Shown here: positions 24,909-33,719 of the stretch, one piece after another | Layout of the letters: the number at the start of each line of letters is the position of its first letter | Numbering within the stretch: the first letter of the stretch is position 1 | Assembly (NCBI GenBank): GCA_963797475.1 | Contig: CAWCPR010000001.1 | Location: forward strand, 2,480,001-2,544,000 | DNA: 64,000 nt | Source: CAWCPR01 sp963797475 | Lineage (GTDB): Bacteria; Chloroflexota; Anaerolineae; Anaerolineales; UBA4823 | Direction: 5' to 3' | Notes under the pieces: model-generated | Database searches by the model: none | Told to the model about the DNA's origin: nothing | What the model saw: the letters and a program-made list of their open reading frames with translations, nothing else | Translations under genes and position numbers: made by a program

Positions 24909-25664
24909 TCAGCACATCACTTTGCCGCCGTCGACATTGATGGCCTGCCCGGTTAAATAAGCAGAGCCAGGGCTGCACAGAAACAGGACCAGTTGGACCA
25001 CATCCTGAGGTTGGCCCAGGCGCCCCTGGGGGATATCTTCCAGCCATTTACGCATCATGGCTTCGTCCTGGCGCAGTGCAGCCGTCATCTCAGTCTCGAT
25101 AACTCCAGGGCATATGGCGTTGACGCGGATCCCGTAAGCCGCCAGCTCGCGGGCAGCCTCGCGTGTCAGTCCCAGCAGCCCGGTCTTGCTGGCCACATAG
25201 GCGACGCGATCTCTCAACCCGTGGGCGCGGCCGGCGATCGAAGAAATATTCACGATCGCGCCCCCGCCTTGTTCGCGCATCACCCGCCCCACAGACTGGA
25301 TCAAAAAAAACGGCCCGCTCAGGTTGACATCGATCGTATGGCGCCAATCCCACTCGTCCATATCCAAAAGAGAGACATGCGGTTCCACGCCCGCATTGTT
25401 CACCAGCACGTCGATGCGGCCGAAGTCGTCGAGGATTTCTTCCACCATTGTTTGGACGGGCATTTTTTTGGAGATGTCGCACACGTAATCCCGAGCGGTT
25501 CCCCCGGCCTGCTTGATCCGCGCCAGCGTCTGATCCAGGTTCAGCGGAGAGATATCGTTGGCCGCGACGCGTGCGCCCCTGGCGGCGAATGCTTCGGCGA
25601 TTGCCCTGCCAATTCCCCGTCCCGCCCCCGTGACAAGGGCGACCTGTTCGTTAAAATCTTCCAT
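24909..25664 (-). CDS. SDR-family oxidoreductase (3-oxoacyl-ACP reductase-like)
   Basis: 251 residues from ATG at 25664, which has AGGAG five bases upstream; an earlier ATG at 25691 is less likely. NAD(P)-binding VTGAGRGIGRAIAEAF, NNAG motif VLVNNAGVEPH, catalytic Ser in IVNISSIAGR and YxxxK as YVASK are present, and the C-terminal YLTGQAINVDGG is typical of classical SDRs such as FabG or glucose dehydrogenases. Substrate not determinable. Confidence 0.9.
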   Translation of the reverse strand: MEDFNEQVALVTGAGRGIGRAIAEAFAARGARVAANDISPLNLDQTLARIKQAGGTARDYVCDISKKMPVQTMVEEILDDFGRIDVLVNNAGVEPHVSLLDMDEWDWRHTIDVNLSGPFFLIQSVGRVMREQGGGAIVNISSIAGRAHGLRDRVAYVASKTGLLGLTREAARELAAYGIRVNAICPGVIETEMTAALRQDEAMMRKWLEDIPQGRLGQPQDVVQLVLFLCSPGSAYLTGQAINVDGGKVMC

Positions 25665-25814
25665 AATGACTCCTGATATCAACAACTTCAAAGTCGTTTA
25701 GACGGCATCCAGGCGCTCGTCCGGCCTACTGCATCCCATTCGCCTTGGGCGTGCCACAAACCGGGATGTCTTCATGATTTTGGGCTGCATCCAAGCGAAG
25801 AACGCCAAAGAGGC

Positions 25815-26168
25815 TTAACCCTCTCCATCCTGTTTCGCCTCCTTGAATCTGCGGAGATTTTCGATGTCATCTTCCTTGTGTTCGGCGAAAAATAAGGCCA
25901 TTTGACCACCTGTTATCCGCTGCAGCAGCCGGCCGGCAGTTCGCCCTGGGATCGAAGCCATGGCCTGCTGGGCAGCTTCCAGGGTATCGAAATATAATTC
26001 GTGTACCTGAGCGACCGGGATGCCGCCGTACAGGAAATTCTCTACATGGCTGGTCAACTCTTTCAGCAGCCCCGGCATTTCCTCCACCTGGTGTAAAAAC
26101 TCGGGCCATCCAGCCTCAAATGGTTCCCAATCTTTCAGACGCTCGATTAAAATCACCAGTTTGTGCAT
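25815..26168 (-). CDS. EthD-family dimeric alpha-beta barrel protein
   Basis: 117 residues from ATG at 26168 (MHKLVILIERLKDWEPF), preceded by GGGAGAA. The pattern of an N-terminal beta strand, conserved W-EFLHQVEEMPGL and a C-terminal MALFFAEHKE fits the EthD ferredoxin-like barrel family. EthD-like proteins accompany degradation enzymes or cytochromes P450, but most are uncharacterised. TATAAT lies 16 bases upstream of the start. Confidence 0.65.
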   Translation of the reverse strand: MHKLVILIERLKDWEPFEAGWPEFLHQVEEMPGLLKELTSHVENFLYGGIPVAQVHELYFDTLEAAQQAMASIPGRTAGRLLQRITGGQMALFFAEHKEDDIENLRRFKEAKQDGEG

Positions 26169-26395
26169 CTTTTCTCCCACGCTCATTATAATGCCCGTTC
26201 TGCAGAATTGCATTCTCGAAAAAGTGTGGGGGGCGCTACCGCTCGACTGCTATTCCGGAGGTTAAAAATAAGGATGGATAAGGCTGGGCGCTTTGCCCTT
26301 GACCGCTGGCTAGCTTACAGCCCTGTTTGGGGGCCTTCAAAATACTGGCTTGCAAAAACGGATTCATGGTATGATTGCAGCCACGGAGTAAAAAA

Positions 26396-26779
26396 ATGGA
26401 CGACAAAATCACGATCATCGAGGGACCCCCCCCTACGTTCGAAGCAGTTGATGAAGGCTGGGTGTTAGGACTGAACGAGAGCCCTACGCTGGCAGATATC
26501 GCGGTCACCCGTCTGCGCACCTTCAATGGCGCGCAACTGGTTGAGCGCTGCTACAAGGCCTGGCGTGAAAAACAGGCCATATACCTGGAGTTTCGCAGCT
26601 CGGATGGGCTGGAAACCCTGGCTCCTATCGTGGCGGCTCGCTATATGGAGGTTGAAGACGGTCAGCTTTTACTTTTATGGGTGCGCTTGAACAACGAGGA
26701 AGTAGAACTAGAATTGGGTTATGACGACGACGTCGGAGATGATTTCGAAGACGACGATTTTGGATTTCAAGATTTATGA
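26396..26779 (+). CDS. Acidic conserved hypothetical protein
   Basis: 127 residues from ATG at 26396, with CGGAG upstream. The first two thirds look like a small mixed alpha/beta domain (AVTRLRTFNGAQLVERCYKAW, then IYLEFRSSDGLETLAPIVA), and the last 25 residues are almost entirely acidic (YDDDVGDDFEDDDF). I do not recognise a family. It is followed at once by a strong terminator, so it is the only or last gene of its transcript. Confidence 0.6.
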   Translation: MDDKITIIEGPPPTFEAVDEGWVLGLNESPTLADIAVTRLRTFNGAQLVERCYKAWREKQAIYLEFRSSDGLETLAPIVAARYMEVEDGQLLLLWVRLNNEEVELELGYDDDVGDDFEDDDFGFQDL

Positions 26780-26788
26780 TCCAACACA

Positions 26789-26815
26789 GGACCCGGGCCC
26801 TCCCGGGTCCTTTTG
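26789..26815 (+). terminator. Strong intrinsic terminator
   Basis: Perfect 9-base-pair stem GGACCCGGG (26789-26797) / CCCGGGTCC (26802-26810) with loop CCCT, followed by TTTTGTT. It ends the transcript of the acidic protein gene. Confidence 0.9.
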
Positions 26816-26845
26816 TTAAACCCGATTTCACCCCAGGGAGGCATT

Positions 26846-27634
26846 ATGTCGGATTCGCAGGTTGTGTCGACCAATTTGAGTGATGGGGTCTTCTCCATTA
26901 CACTGAACCGGCCCAAAGTCAACGCCTTTAACTTTGAAATGATTGCCGCCGCTCAGGCAGCCTTTAAACAGGCTCAGAAGGATCCATTAGCCCGCTGTGT
27001 GCTGTTGACAGGCGAGGGCAACGTCTTCAGCGCCGGGCAAGATGTGAGCGAGTTCACCCAGGCTGAAAATATCTCCTATCGCCAGCATTTGCTGCGCACC
27101 TACAATCCCCTGATTGTCCAGATCCGCCGGTTGGAAAAACCTGTACTGGCGGCGATCAACGGCGCGGTATCCGGCGCCGCCCTGGGAATCGCGTTGGCTT
27201 GCGATCTGCGCATCGCATCTGAGCAGGCGCGTTTCGTCGTTGGCTTCCTGGGCATCGGCCTGGCGCCCGATTCAGCCGTGTCCCTGCTTTTGCCGGCGCT
27301 CATCGGCCTGGGGCGCGCAACCGAATATGCCTTTACCAACGCCCCGATCAACGCCGAACAGGCCCTTGCCTGGGGATTGGTCAACCGCCTCGCCTCGCCA
27401 GCCGAGCTAACGGAGCAGGCCCAGGCCTGGGCGCGCCAGTTGGCGAACGGCCCGGTCCAGGCCATGGGGTTAGCCAAGCGAGATTTTAACAAGGCCGTGT
27501 TGGGCAACCTGGACCAGATTTTGGATTACGAGGCTCACGTGCAGGAGATCGCCGGGGGACGCCAGGAACATAAAGAAGGCGTACAGGCCTTCTTGCAAAA
27601 ACGCCCGCCAGACTATCGCCGCGACAGCCAGTGA
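26846..27634 (+). CDS. Crotonase-fold enoyl-CoA hydratase/isomerase (PaaG-like)
   Basis: 262 residues from ATG at 26846, with AGGGAGG four bases upstream. Oxyanion-hole segment NVFSAGQDVSEF and NGAVSGAALGIALACD are typical of crotonases. The second catalytic region reads GIGLAPDSAVSLLLPALIG: the usual Glu is replaced and the Asp of PDS is as in PaaG (ring-epoxide isomerase) rather than hydratases, so an isomerase role is more likely. C-terminus EGVQAFLQKRPPDY. Convergent with the rhomboid gene. Confidence 0.87.
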   Translation: MSDSQVVSTNLSDGVFSITLNRPKVNAFNFEMIAAAQAAFKQAQKDPLARCVLLTGEGNVFSAGQDVSEFTQAENISYRQHLLRTYNPLIVQIRRLEKPVLAAINGAVSGAALGIALACDLRIASEQARFVVGFLGIGLAPDSAVSLLLPALIGLGRATEYAFTNAPINAEQALAWGLVNRLASPAELTEQAQAWARQLANGPVQAMGLAKRDFNKAVLGNLDQILDYEAHVQEIAGGRQEHKEGVQAFLQKRPPDYRRDSQ

Positions 27635-27642
27635 CGGGCGGC

Positions 27643-27705
27643 GGGCGCCCGCTGAGCGGGCGCCCGGCTGGTAAGTGCCCACTTAGCAGGTGCCTGCTTA
27701 GTGGG
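27643..27705. terminator. Two hairpins between convergent genes
   Basis: GGGCGCCCGC-TGA-GCGGGCGCCC (27643-27665) and CCCACTTAGCAGG-TG-CCTGCTTAGTGGG (27678-27705, one mismatch) fill the gap between the crotonase and rhomboid stops; the second overlaps the rhomboid stop codon. They probably end both transcripts, although no T tracts follow. Confidence 0.55.
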
Positions 27706-28510
27706 TACGAATAAATATGGTCGCGGCGGCCAGTAATGCAAAAAGCAGGCCGACGCCCAGCCCGGCCCGCAAGGTGTCTCCATCCTCGCGCTCATCGCTG
27801 ACCTTCAGATCCGGGTAGAGTCCCTCGATATGCAGCAGCGGACCGGCTGACCAGGCGAAGAGCGTGCCGCCCAACAAGCCGCCTACATGTCCCCAGTTAT
27901 CAATGCCCGGCGAAAGGCCGATCAGCAGGTTGATCACCGCGATCACGATGATATTGCTTAACGCCCTTTGAGCATTGCCCCCAAATATTTTCCGGTTTTG
28001 GTAAAGAAACACACCCTCGGCGCCCAAAAGGCCAAAGATCGAGGTCGAAGACCCCAGCGAAGGCGATGACGAAAACAAAAACGACATCACGTTGCCGGCG
28101 AAGCCGGACAAGATGTACAGGATAAGAAAGCGCCAGTGACCATAATGGCGCTCGAGGCCGGGGCCGAAAATATACAGGGCGTACATGTTGAACCCAATGT
28201 GCAGCAGCCCGCCGTGCAAGAGCATAGGCGTGAACAGGCGCCAGAGCTGGCCTTGCAAGATCAGCGAATTCACTTTCATGCCCAGCAATTCGGGCCAATC
28301 GGTGCCATTAAACAGGTAGAAGCTGGCGGTTTGCAAGAGGAAAACGAAAATCGTGATGCCCATCAAGACATAAACCACAACAGGCTGAACCCCTGGCAGC
28401 CTGACCGCCACGCGGCGCGGCGGGATGGGCATCTGCGAGGTAGGATCGTGCTCGAGATCTCTGGGCGCTGTTGGGGGGAGTTCTTCGCTGGGAGGATACA
28501 TTTGGCTCAC
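27698..28510 (-). CDS. Rhomboid-family intramembrane serine protease
   Basis: 270 residues from GTG at 28510, overlapping the gmk stop (GTGA). A soluble N-terminal Pro-rich segment of about 45 residues precedes six or seven hydrophobic helices. The catalytic serine lies in SLGSSTSIFGLLGAEG (family GxS[GT]-x-FGLxG) and the histidine in NWGHVGGLLGG; HGGLLHIGFNMYALY is the conserved WR-loop/helix 2 region. It cleaves membrane-embedded substrates of unknown identity. Encoded directly after guanylate kinase. Confidence 0.92.
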   Translation of the reverse strand: MSQMYPPSEELPPTAPRDLEHDPTSQMPIPPRRVAVRLPGVQPVVVYVLMGITIFVFLLQTASFYLFNGTDWPELLGMKVNSLILQGQLWRLFTPMLLHGGLLHIGFNMYALYIFGPGLERHYGHWRFLILYILSGFAGNVMSFLFSSSPSLGSSTSIFGLLGAEGVFLYQNRKIFGGNAQRALSNIIVIAVINLLIGLSPGIDNWGHVGGLLGGTLFAWSAGPLLHIEGLYPDLKVSDEREDGDTLRAGLGVGLLFALLAAATIFIRTH

Positions 28511-29130
28511 AAGGTTACCTTTCTCGGACTCACGCGATGATGTTCTGAACGGATAATGGCTAAAATTGTCTCCACAGCCTCATCCAATTGCAGCTCTGGG
28601 TTGACCACCACATAATCGAACTCGAGTATGCGTCTCATCTCCTGGCGAGCGGTGGCGATGCGCAGTTTCAATCCCTCCGGGGTTTCGGTCTTCCGTTCCA
28701 GGAGCCGGTTGACCATCTCTTGTTCGTCCTGGGTGGTCAGGAAGATCAGCAGCGCCTCCGGGCAAAGCTCCCGGATGGTCGCCGCCCCCTGGACGTCGAT
28801 CCGCATGACCACATCCTTCCCGGTGCTGAGCGCCCTGCGAACCTGATCCTTGGGGATGCCCTTATAATCGTTATAAACGATCGCATACTCGAGCAGTTCG
28901 CCCTGTTCAATCATCTCGGCAAAGTCATCTTTAGAGACGAAATAATAATCGACGCCATGCACTTCATTTGGGCGCGCCGGACGCGTGGTAGCCGTCACCA
29001 CGAAGTGAAACGGCAGCCTGCGGTCCTTCATCCGCTGGATCACTGTGTCTTTGCCGACCCCGGATGGCCCGGAAATGACGATCAAGAGGGGTTCGGAATG
29101 AAATGGGTCAAATACCACTGGTTCGCTCAT
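28507..29130 (-). CDS. gmk: Guanylate kinase
   Basis: 207 residues, standard size. P-loop IVISGPSGVGKDTVI, GMP-binding TATTRPARPNEVHGVDYYFVS and VVMRIDVQGAATIRE are all present. It phosphorylates GMP to GDP with ATP. Translationally coupled to the downstream rhomboid gene by a GTGA overlap; divergent from fmdB. Confidence 0.97.
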   Translation of the reverse strand: MSEPVVFDPFHSEPLLIVISGPSGVGKDTVIQRMKDRRLPFHFVVTATTRPARPNEVHGVDYYFVSKDDFAEMIEQGELLEYAIVYNDYKGIPKDQVRRALSTGKDVVMRIDVQGAATIRELCPEALLIFLTTQDEQEMVNRLLERKTETPEGLKLRIATARQEMRRILEFDYVVVNPELQLDEAVETILAIIRSEHHRVSPRKVTL

Positions 29131-29291
29131 TGCGATGAATTTTCAAAAAACCTGCCCGGTTGCCTGACTTCCTGATTATAATTTTAAAGCGTAGAAACAG
29201 CTTCACAAAAATCAGGGGCCGGGGACCTCTTCCTTCCGAAAACCGGGCCAATGATTGAGAGGATACGCACAAATTCGTTACGGAGATAGCT

Positions 29292-29690
29292 ATGCCAACT
29301 TACCAATACCGATGCCTGGACTGCAAAAAACGGTTTGAAATCTATATAACTTACGCTGAGTACGGGAGTCGCCCCGTGCAGTGCATCCATTGCGGCAGCG
29401 AGAACGTCGAGCGCAGGATCGGACGCATCCGATTTGCTCGTTCGGAAGAAAGCCGCCTGGAAAACCTGGCGGACCCCAGCAACCTGGACGGCCTGGAAGA
29501 CGACCCGCGCGCCTTGGGGAAAATGATGCGCCAGATGAGCGGCGAAATGGGTGAAGACATGGGTCCCGAATTTGACGAGGTGATCAACCGCCTGGAAGCC
29601 GGGCAGAGCCCGGAGGAGATCGAAAAGGCTATCCCGGATTTCGGCGAGCCCGGGAGCGATGCAATGGACAGCGGCCTTGACGACTTTTAA
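29292..29690 (+). CDS. FmdB-type zinc-ribbon protein
   Basis: 132 residues. The N-terminal zinc ribbon is MPTYQYRCLDCKKRFEI with the second knuckle VQCIHCGSENVERR, giving CxxC-x(n)-CxxC. The rest is polar and acidic (DMGPEFDEVINRLEAGQSPEEIEKAIP), as often seen in the Chloroflexota versions. FmdB proteins are thought to be regulators or chaperone-like; function is not established. GGAG lies before the ATG. Confidence 0.88.
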   Translation: MPTYQYRCLDCKKRFEIYITYAEYGSRPVQCIHCGSENVERRIGRIRFARSEESRLENLADPSNLDGLEDDPRALGKMMRQMSGEMGEDMGPEFDEVINRLEAGQSPEEIEKAIPDFGEPGSDAMDSGLDDF

Positions 29691-29720
29691 TTCGCAGCGA
29701 GCTGTTCTTTCAAACAGGTT

Positions 29721-30347
29721 TCAGGGCTGCGGCATAGCCCGCAGCCTTTCCAGAATCACCTCTCGAATAGCTGCTTGGACGCGTTCATGCGGCTGGCTGG
29801 CATCCACCAACACCCAGCGCCCAGGCTCGTTTTGGGCCATCTCAAGATAACCATTGCGCACGCGCTGGTAGAAAGCGAGCTGGTACGCGTCTAAGCGGTT
29901 CCATTCCCCACCCTTGAGACGGCGCTGCAGCCCCTCTTCCACGTCCATATCCAACAGCAACGTTAAATCCGGCTTCAACCCACCCGTCGCGAAGTCGATC
30001 AGGGAGCGCAACCGATCGAGATCCAGCTCATATCCATAACCCTGGTACGCCAGGGTCGAGTCCGCGTAGCGATCACACAAGACGACCCCGCCGCTCGCCA
30101 GAAAGGGGCGAATCTTTTGCTCGACAAGCTGGGCGCGAGCGGCTTGAAAAAGCAGGATTTCGGCGCGCTGCGTCATCTCCTCGTTTTTCAAGTCGAAGAG
30201 CACCGTGCGAATTTGCTCCCCGATCGGCGTCCCGCCTGGCTCACGTGTGTTGAACACAGAATAACCCCGCTGGCAAAGGAATTCTGCCAGCAAGCTGATT
30301 TGGGAGCTTTTTCCGCTCCCTTCGGAGCCCTCGAAAGTAATGAACAT
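29721..30347 (-). CDS. tmk: Thymidylate kinase
   Basis: 208 residues. P-loop ITFEGSEGSGKSSQI, the DR(Y/F) motif as VVLCDRYADSTLAYQGYG and TLLLDMDVEEGLQRR are clear. It converts dTMP to dTDP. Last gene of a co-directional run pdxS - pdxT - GNAT - Ycf45-like - tmk. Confidence 0.97.
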   Translation of the reverse strand: MFITFEGSEGSGKSSQISLLAEFLCQRGYSVFNTREPGGTPIGEQIRTVLFDLKNEEMTQRAEILLFQAARAQLVEQKIRPFLASGGVVLCDRYADSTLAYQGYGYELDLDRLRSLIDFATGGLKPDLTLLLDMDVEEGLQRRLKGGEWNRLDAYQLAFYQRVRNGYLEMAQNEPGRWVLVDASQPHERVQAAIREVILERLRAMPQP

Positions 30348-30407
30348 AGAAGGGATGATCCAGGTCTGAAAAACGCGACGACTGCCGGCGCGCTTCGCTT
30401 CTGCTTG

Positions 30408-32033
30408 CTATTCTCTGAATATCCTCACCCGCCGGCGAGGTTCTTTGCCATAAGAATGGGAAACCAGGTTGGCGTCGCGCGCCATTTGATGCTGTAAGCG
30501 CCGGATGGAAGAAGCAGCCGGGGTTAGCTCTACCCAGCGTTCCCCGTTCAAAACGGCGTCAATCGCAGCCTGCGTCTCTTGGAGGACCGGGTCTAGCCCC
30601 AGCTCGCCGGGGGCTTCGGAAGAAAGGTTAAATAAGTCGCTGAGAAACTGCTGCATCTGGTTGACTGTGTTGGCGCGCAGCACGTAGATTGGAACGTTGC
30701 GGTGCTCGGCGTCGACGATGGTCCTCTGGCGCTTGCGGTAATAAGCCCGCAAGGTCACCAGCACCTCCGCCTCGCCGGCCTCTTTCACGATCAGCGCCGG
30801 CACACCCAGGCGCTTGGCAGCCTGGACCAGGCGATTGCGCGCCACCCCATACGGGTAAATTCGTATCGGTTGGATGGCGTTATGGCTGCGGTTGGCCTGC
30901 CCATCTGGCGCCAATCGCTCCACGACACCCGGCTGGAACTCCTGGTTTCTTTGCGCCGGCCGGCGCTCCTGGTTGTTATCCGCGCTTTGCCGGCGGTAGC
31001 CTTGCTGGGCGTTCGACTGCGGCCGCGGAGGAGCTGCAGCTTTCTCGATCTGGATCCCGCCGCGGGCGTCGCGCGAACGGATCTCGGGCGGCAAGGGGTA
31101 GCCGCGCAAGAGCGCATCCACGGCTGCGGCGACATCCGAGTGAACCGCCAGCCGGTCGCGATGCTGGATCTCGATTAACACATCGAAGGTGGGCGGCGAT
31201 CGCCTTTCCAGGACGGTCTTCTGCGTACCCCGCCGGCGCGCTTCCTCATCCGAAAGCGTCACCGACTCAATGCCTCCGACCAGGTCGGAGAGCGTGGGGT
31301 TTAACAACAAGTTTTCCAGGGTGTTCCCGTGAGCCGTGCCGATAAGCTGTACGCCGCGCTCAGCAATCGTACGGGCCGCGGCGGCCTCCAGCTCCCGCCC
31401 GATCTCGTCGATGACGATGGCTTCCGGATTGTGGTTCTCCACCGCTTCGATCATCACTTCGTGCTGGAGGGATGGCATCGCCACCTGCATACGGCGGGCG
31501 CGCCCAACGGCCGGGTGCGGCACATCGCCGTCTCCACCGATCTCGTTGGAGGTATCCACAATCACGACTCGCTTGCTCTCGGCCAGGATGCGGGCCGACT
31601 CGCGCAGCATCGTCGTCTTGCCAACCCCTGGGCGCCCCAGGATGAGCAGGCTTTTGCCGCTTTCGATCAGGTCTTTGATGATGTCGGTGGTCCCGTAGAC
31701 AGCTCGCCCCACACGGCAGGTCAGCCCGACGATGTGCCCGCGCCGGTTACGAATGGCTGAAATGCGGTGCAGCGTCCGCTCAAGCCCGGCCCGGTTATCA
31801 CTGTCGAATTCCCCGATCCTGCCAACCACAAAGTCGATATCCGCATGCGTGACTTCCACATTATTCAAAACCACTTCGCGATCTACAAAGCGCGCCGTGG
31901 GCACACGCCCAAGATCCAGTATCACCTCGAGAAGGTTGTCACTATCGTTCGCATTTCGGACTGCCTGGGCGATCACGGGAGGCAGTACGCCCAATAAAGC
32001 ATGTAAATCGTCCGTAATTTTTCGTTGTCCCAT
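30408..32033 (-). CDS. Ycf45/SpoIIIAA-like AAA ATPase with C-terminal nucleic-acid-binding (R3H-like) region
   Basis: 541 residues from ATG at 32033. A secretion-ATPase-like domain has Walker A LLILGRPGVGKTTMLRE, VDTSNEIGGDGDVPH, Walker B AIVIDEIGRELEA and LIGTAHGNTLENLL, the signature of the Ycf45/SpoIIIAA family found in plastids, cyanobacteria and sporulating Firmicutes. A Gln/Arg-rich linker of about 70 residues follows, then a C-terminal domain (RIYPYGVARNRLVQAAKRLG and the tail LQHQMARDANLVSHSYGKEPRRRVRIF) that fits an R3H-type nucleic-acid-binding module. Cellular role unknown. It begins three bases after the GNAT gene stop. Confidence 0.85.
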   Translation of the reverse strand: MGQRKITDDLHALLGVLPPVIAQAVRNANDSDNLLEVILDLGRVPTARFVDREVVLNNVEVTHADIDFVVGRIGEFDSDNRAGLERTLHRISAIRNRRGHIVGLTCRVGRAVYGTTDIIKDLIESGKSLLILGRPGVGKTTMLRESARILAESKRVVIVDTSNEIGGDGDVPHPAVGRARRMQVAMPSLQHEVMIEAVENHNPEAIVIDEIGRELEAAAARTIAERGVQLIGTAHGNTLENLLLNPTLSDLVGGIESVTLSDEEARRRGTQKTVLERRSPPTFDVLIEIQHRDRLAVHSDVAAAVDALLRGYPLPPEIRSRDARGGIQIEKAAAPPRPQSNAQQGYRRQSADNNQERRPAQRNQEFQPGVVERLAPDGQANRSHNAIQPIRIYPYGVARNRLVQAAKRLGVPALIVKEAGEAEVLVTLRAYYRKRQRTIVDAEHRNVPIYVLRANTVNQMQQFLSDLFNLSSEAPGELGLDPVLQETQAAIDAVLNGERWVELTPAASSIRRLQHQMARDANLVSHSYGKEPRRRVRIFRE

Positions 32034-32036
32034 CAA

Positions 32037-32978
32037 TTATTGTTTGCTCTCCGTACGGGCTATCGGAGCAGAGATTTCAGGATGTCCACCCTCCAGGGCC
32101 GGGAGTGCGTAGGAACGCAAGGCCTTTTGCGGGACAGCCAGGTGTTTGACCATGACAGCCTGCCGGGGGCTGGCTTCCGCTCCAAGATCTTCTATTGCAG
32201 GCTCTAACCAGGACTGGTAGGAGCGCACACACAGATACACCGGCCGCGTACGCCGGTAAGGTAAACTCTTCATCAAATCAAATAAGTGTTTGGCGACATC
32301 CTCCGCATCCGGGTGGATGAAAGGTTGGGCCCAGATGCCGCGGTGCCCATATTTCAATTCCACATACGCCACCAGATCGTCGTCTTGTCTGTAGATCAGG
32401 CCGCGCGGTTGTTGGGCGACAAAAGGCTCAACCTGTTGTACCAGGCCAGGCACGATATTATTGTAGAGCGAACGAATCGCGATCATATCCTGCCCGGTTG
32501 CGCCACGCCAGGCGCCGGTTTCCCCGCCGCCGTCCAGCTCGCTGGTCAACTGCCAGATGCGCTGGCGGGTGAAAATAGCGAAGCCCTCGCTGTGCAGGGC
32601 GTCGTAAGCGGCAGTGCGCTCGTCCACCTCTGCCAGCAGCCGGAAAGCCCCTCGCTCGCCCATAAAAGTGGTCAGGTATTCTAACAAAACCGCCAGGGCC
32701 GGCAATTCCAGCGCAGATTGCGGCGTCAGAAAGGTCATATGGGCGAACTGCGATCCCAGCGTATGCATGATCTGCCCGATCAAAGACTCCCCGACGCCAT
32801 CCTGGCCGTTGCACACGGTTGTGTAAATGCCCATGGCAGGCGCCAGGTAGGACAGCAGGGCTCCCGGGATTAACAAGGGGCCGCGTGTCAAGACCAGGGC
32901 AGTATCCAGAAAGGCGCTTTGGTTGCGATAGCGAAGCAAAGCGGGCAGGTCACGCCAATCGAAAGGTCGCACGGTCAT
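32037..32978 (-). CDS. GNAT-fold acetyltransferase-like protein
   Basis: 313 residues that look like two GNAT-type halves: MTVRPFDWRDLPALLRYRNQ opens the first, AWRGATGQDMIAIRSLYNN the second. The second half contains GLIYRQDDDLVAYVELKYG and ends with conserved LCVRSYQSWLEPAIEDLG. The acetyl-CoA pyrophosphate loop (RxxGxG/A) is not clear in either half, so catalysis is uncertain. It lies immediately upstream of the Ycf45-like gene. Confidence 0.6.
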   Translation of the reverse strand: MTVRPFDWRDLPALLRYRNQSAFLDTALVLTRGPLLIPGALLSYLAPAMGIYTTVCNGQDGVGESLIGQIMHTLGSQFAHMTFLTPQSALELPALAVLLEYLTTFMGERGAFRLLAEVDERTAAYDALHSEGFAIFTRQRIWQLTSELDGGGETGAWRGATGQDMIAIRSLYNNIVPGLVQQVEPFVAQQPRGLIYRQDDDLVAYVELKYGHRGIWAQPFIHPDAEDVAKHLFDLMKSLPYRRTRPVYLCVRSYQSWLEPAIEDLGAEASPRQAVMVKHLAVPQKALRSYALPALEGGHPEISAPIARTESKQ

Positions 32979-32993
32979 ATACTTTTTCGGCCT

Positions 32994-33620
32994 CTAACTG
33001 GTCCGTATCCTAACCAGCGGGTCGCGGAGCATGTCAGCATCGGAGCTGGCCAGCATCACAAAATAGCGGTGAAAGCGATCATCCGGCGTCAATTCGGGAT
33101 GGAAGGAGGTCGCCAATAACCGGCCTTGTTGGGCGGCGACGATCTTCCCATTGTCGAGCTGCGCTAAAACCTGGGCCTCGCCTTGAACCGATTCGATCAA
33201 CGGGGCGCGAATGAAAACCGCATGGTAAGGCCGCTCATCCGGCGCTACCTTTTGCAGGACAGGCACTTCGAGATCGGTCTCAAAACTGGCGATCTGCCTT
33301 CCAAAGGCATTGCGCTCTATGGTGATATCCATCAAGGTCAATAAGGGTTGGTGGCGGTGGACATCTTTCGAAAGAAAAATCGCCCCGGCGCACGTTCCCC
33401 AAATAGCTTTCTCCCGGCCAAACCGGCGCAATGGCTCCATCAGCTCGAAGTCACTGGCAAGCTTACCGATCGTGGTAGACTCACCGCCCGGGATGATCAA
33501 CCCGTCCAGATCCTCAAGCTGCTCCGGTAGACGAACTTCTTGGGCTTCAACGCCAATTCGCCGCAGCATTACCACATGCTCGGCAAAATCTCCCTGAAGG
33601 GCAAGCACACCTATTTTCAT
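32994..33620 (-). CDS. pdxT: Pyridoxal 5'-phosphate synthase glutaminase subunit PdxT
   Basis: 208 residues from ATG at 33620 (MKIGVLALQGDFAEHV). Class I glutaminase triad: Cys in IWGTCAGAIFL, and His/Glu in LLATSFHPELTPDD; LIIPGGESTTIGKL is the PdxT signature. It supplies ammonia to PdxS for vitamin B6 synthesis. The pdxS gene lies 100 bases upstream in the same direction. Confidence 0.96.
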   Translation of the reverse strand: MKIGVLALQGDFAEHVVMLRRIGVEAQEVRLPEQLEDLDGLIIPGGESTTIGKLASDFELMEPLRRFGREKAIWGTCAGAIFLSKDVHRHQPLLTLMDITIERNAFGRQIASFETDLEVPVLQKVAPDERPYHAVFIRAPLIESVQGEAQVLAQLDNGKIVAAQQGRLLATSFHPELTPDDRFHRYFVMLASSDADMLRDPLVRIRTS

Positions 33621-33719
33621 AAACACCAGTCAATGTCAAGCAGACTGGGCTGGCTGGCGGCCTGGGGCAGCATATAGCAAATTTCTGAACTCGTAAGACG
33701 CAAGAACCGGATCCCTTGC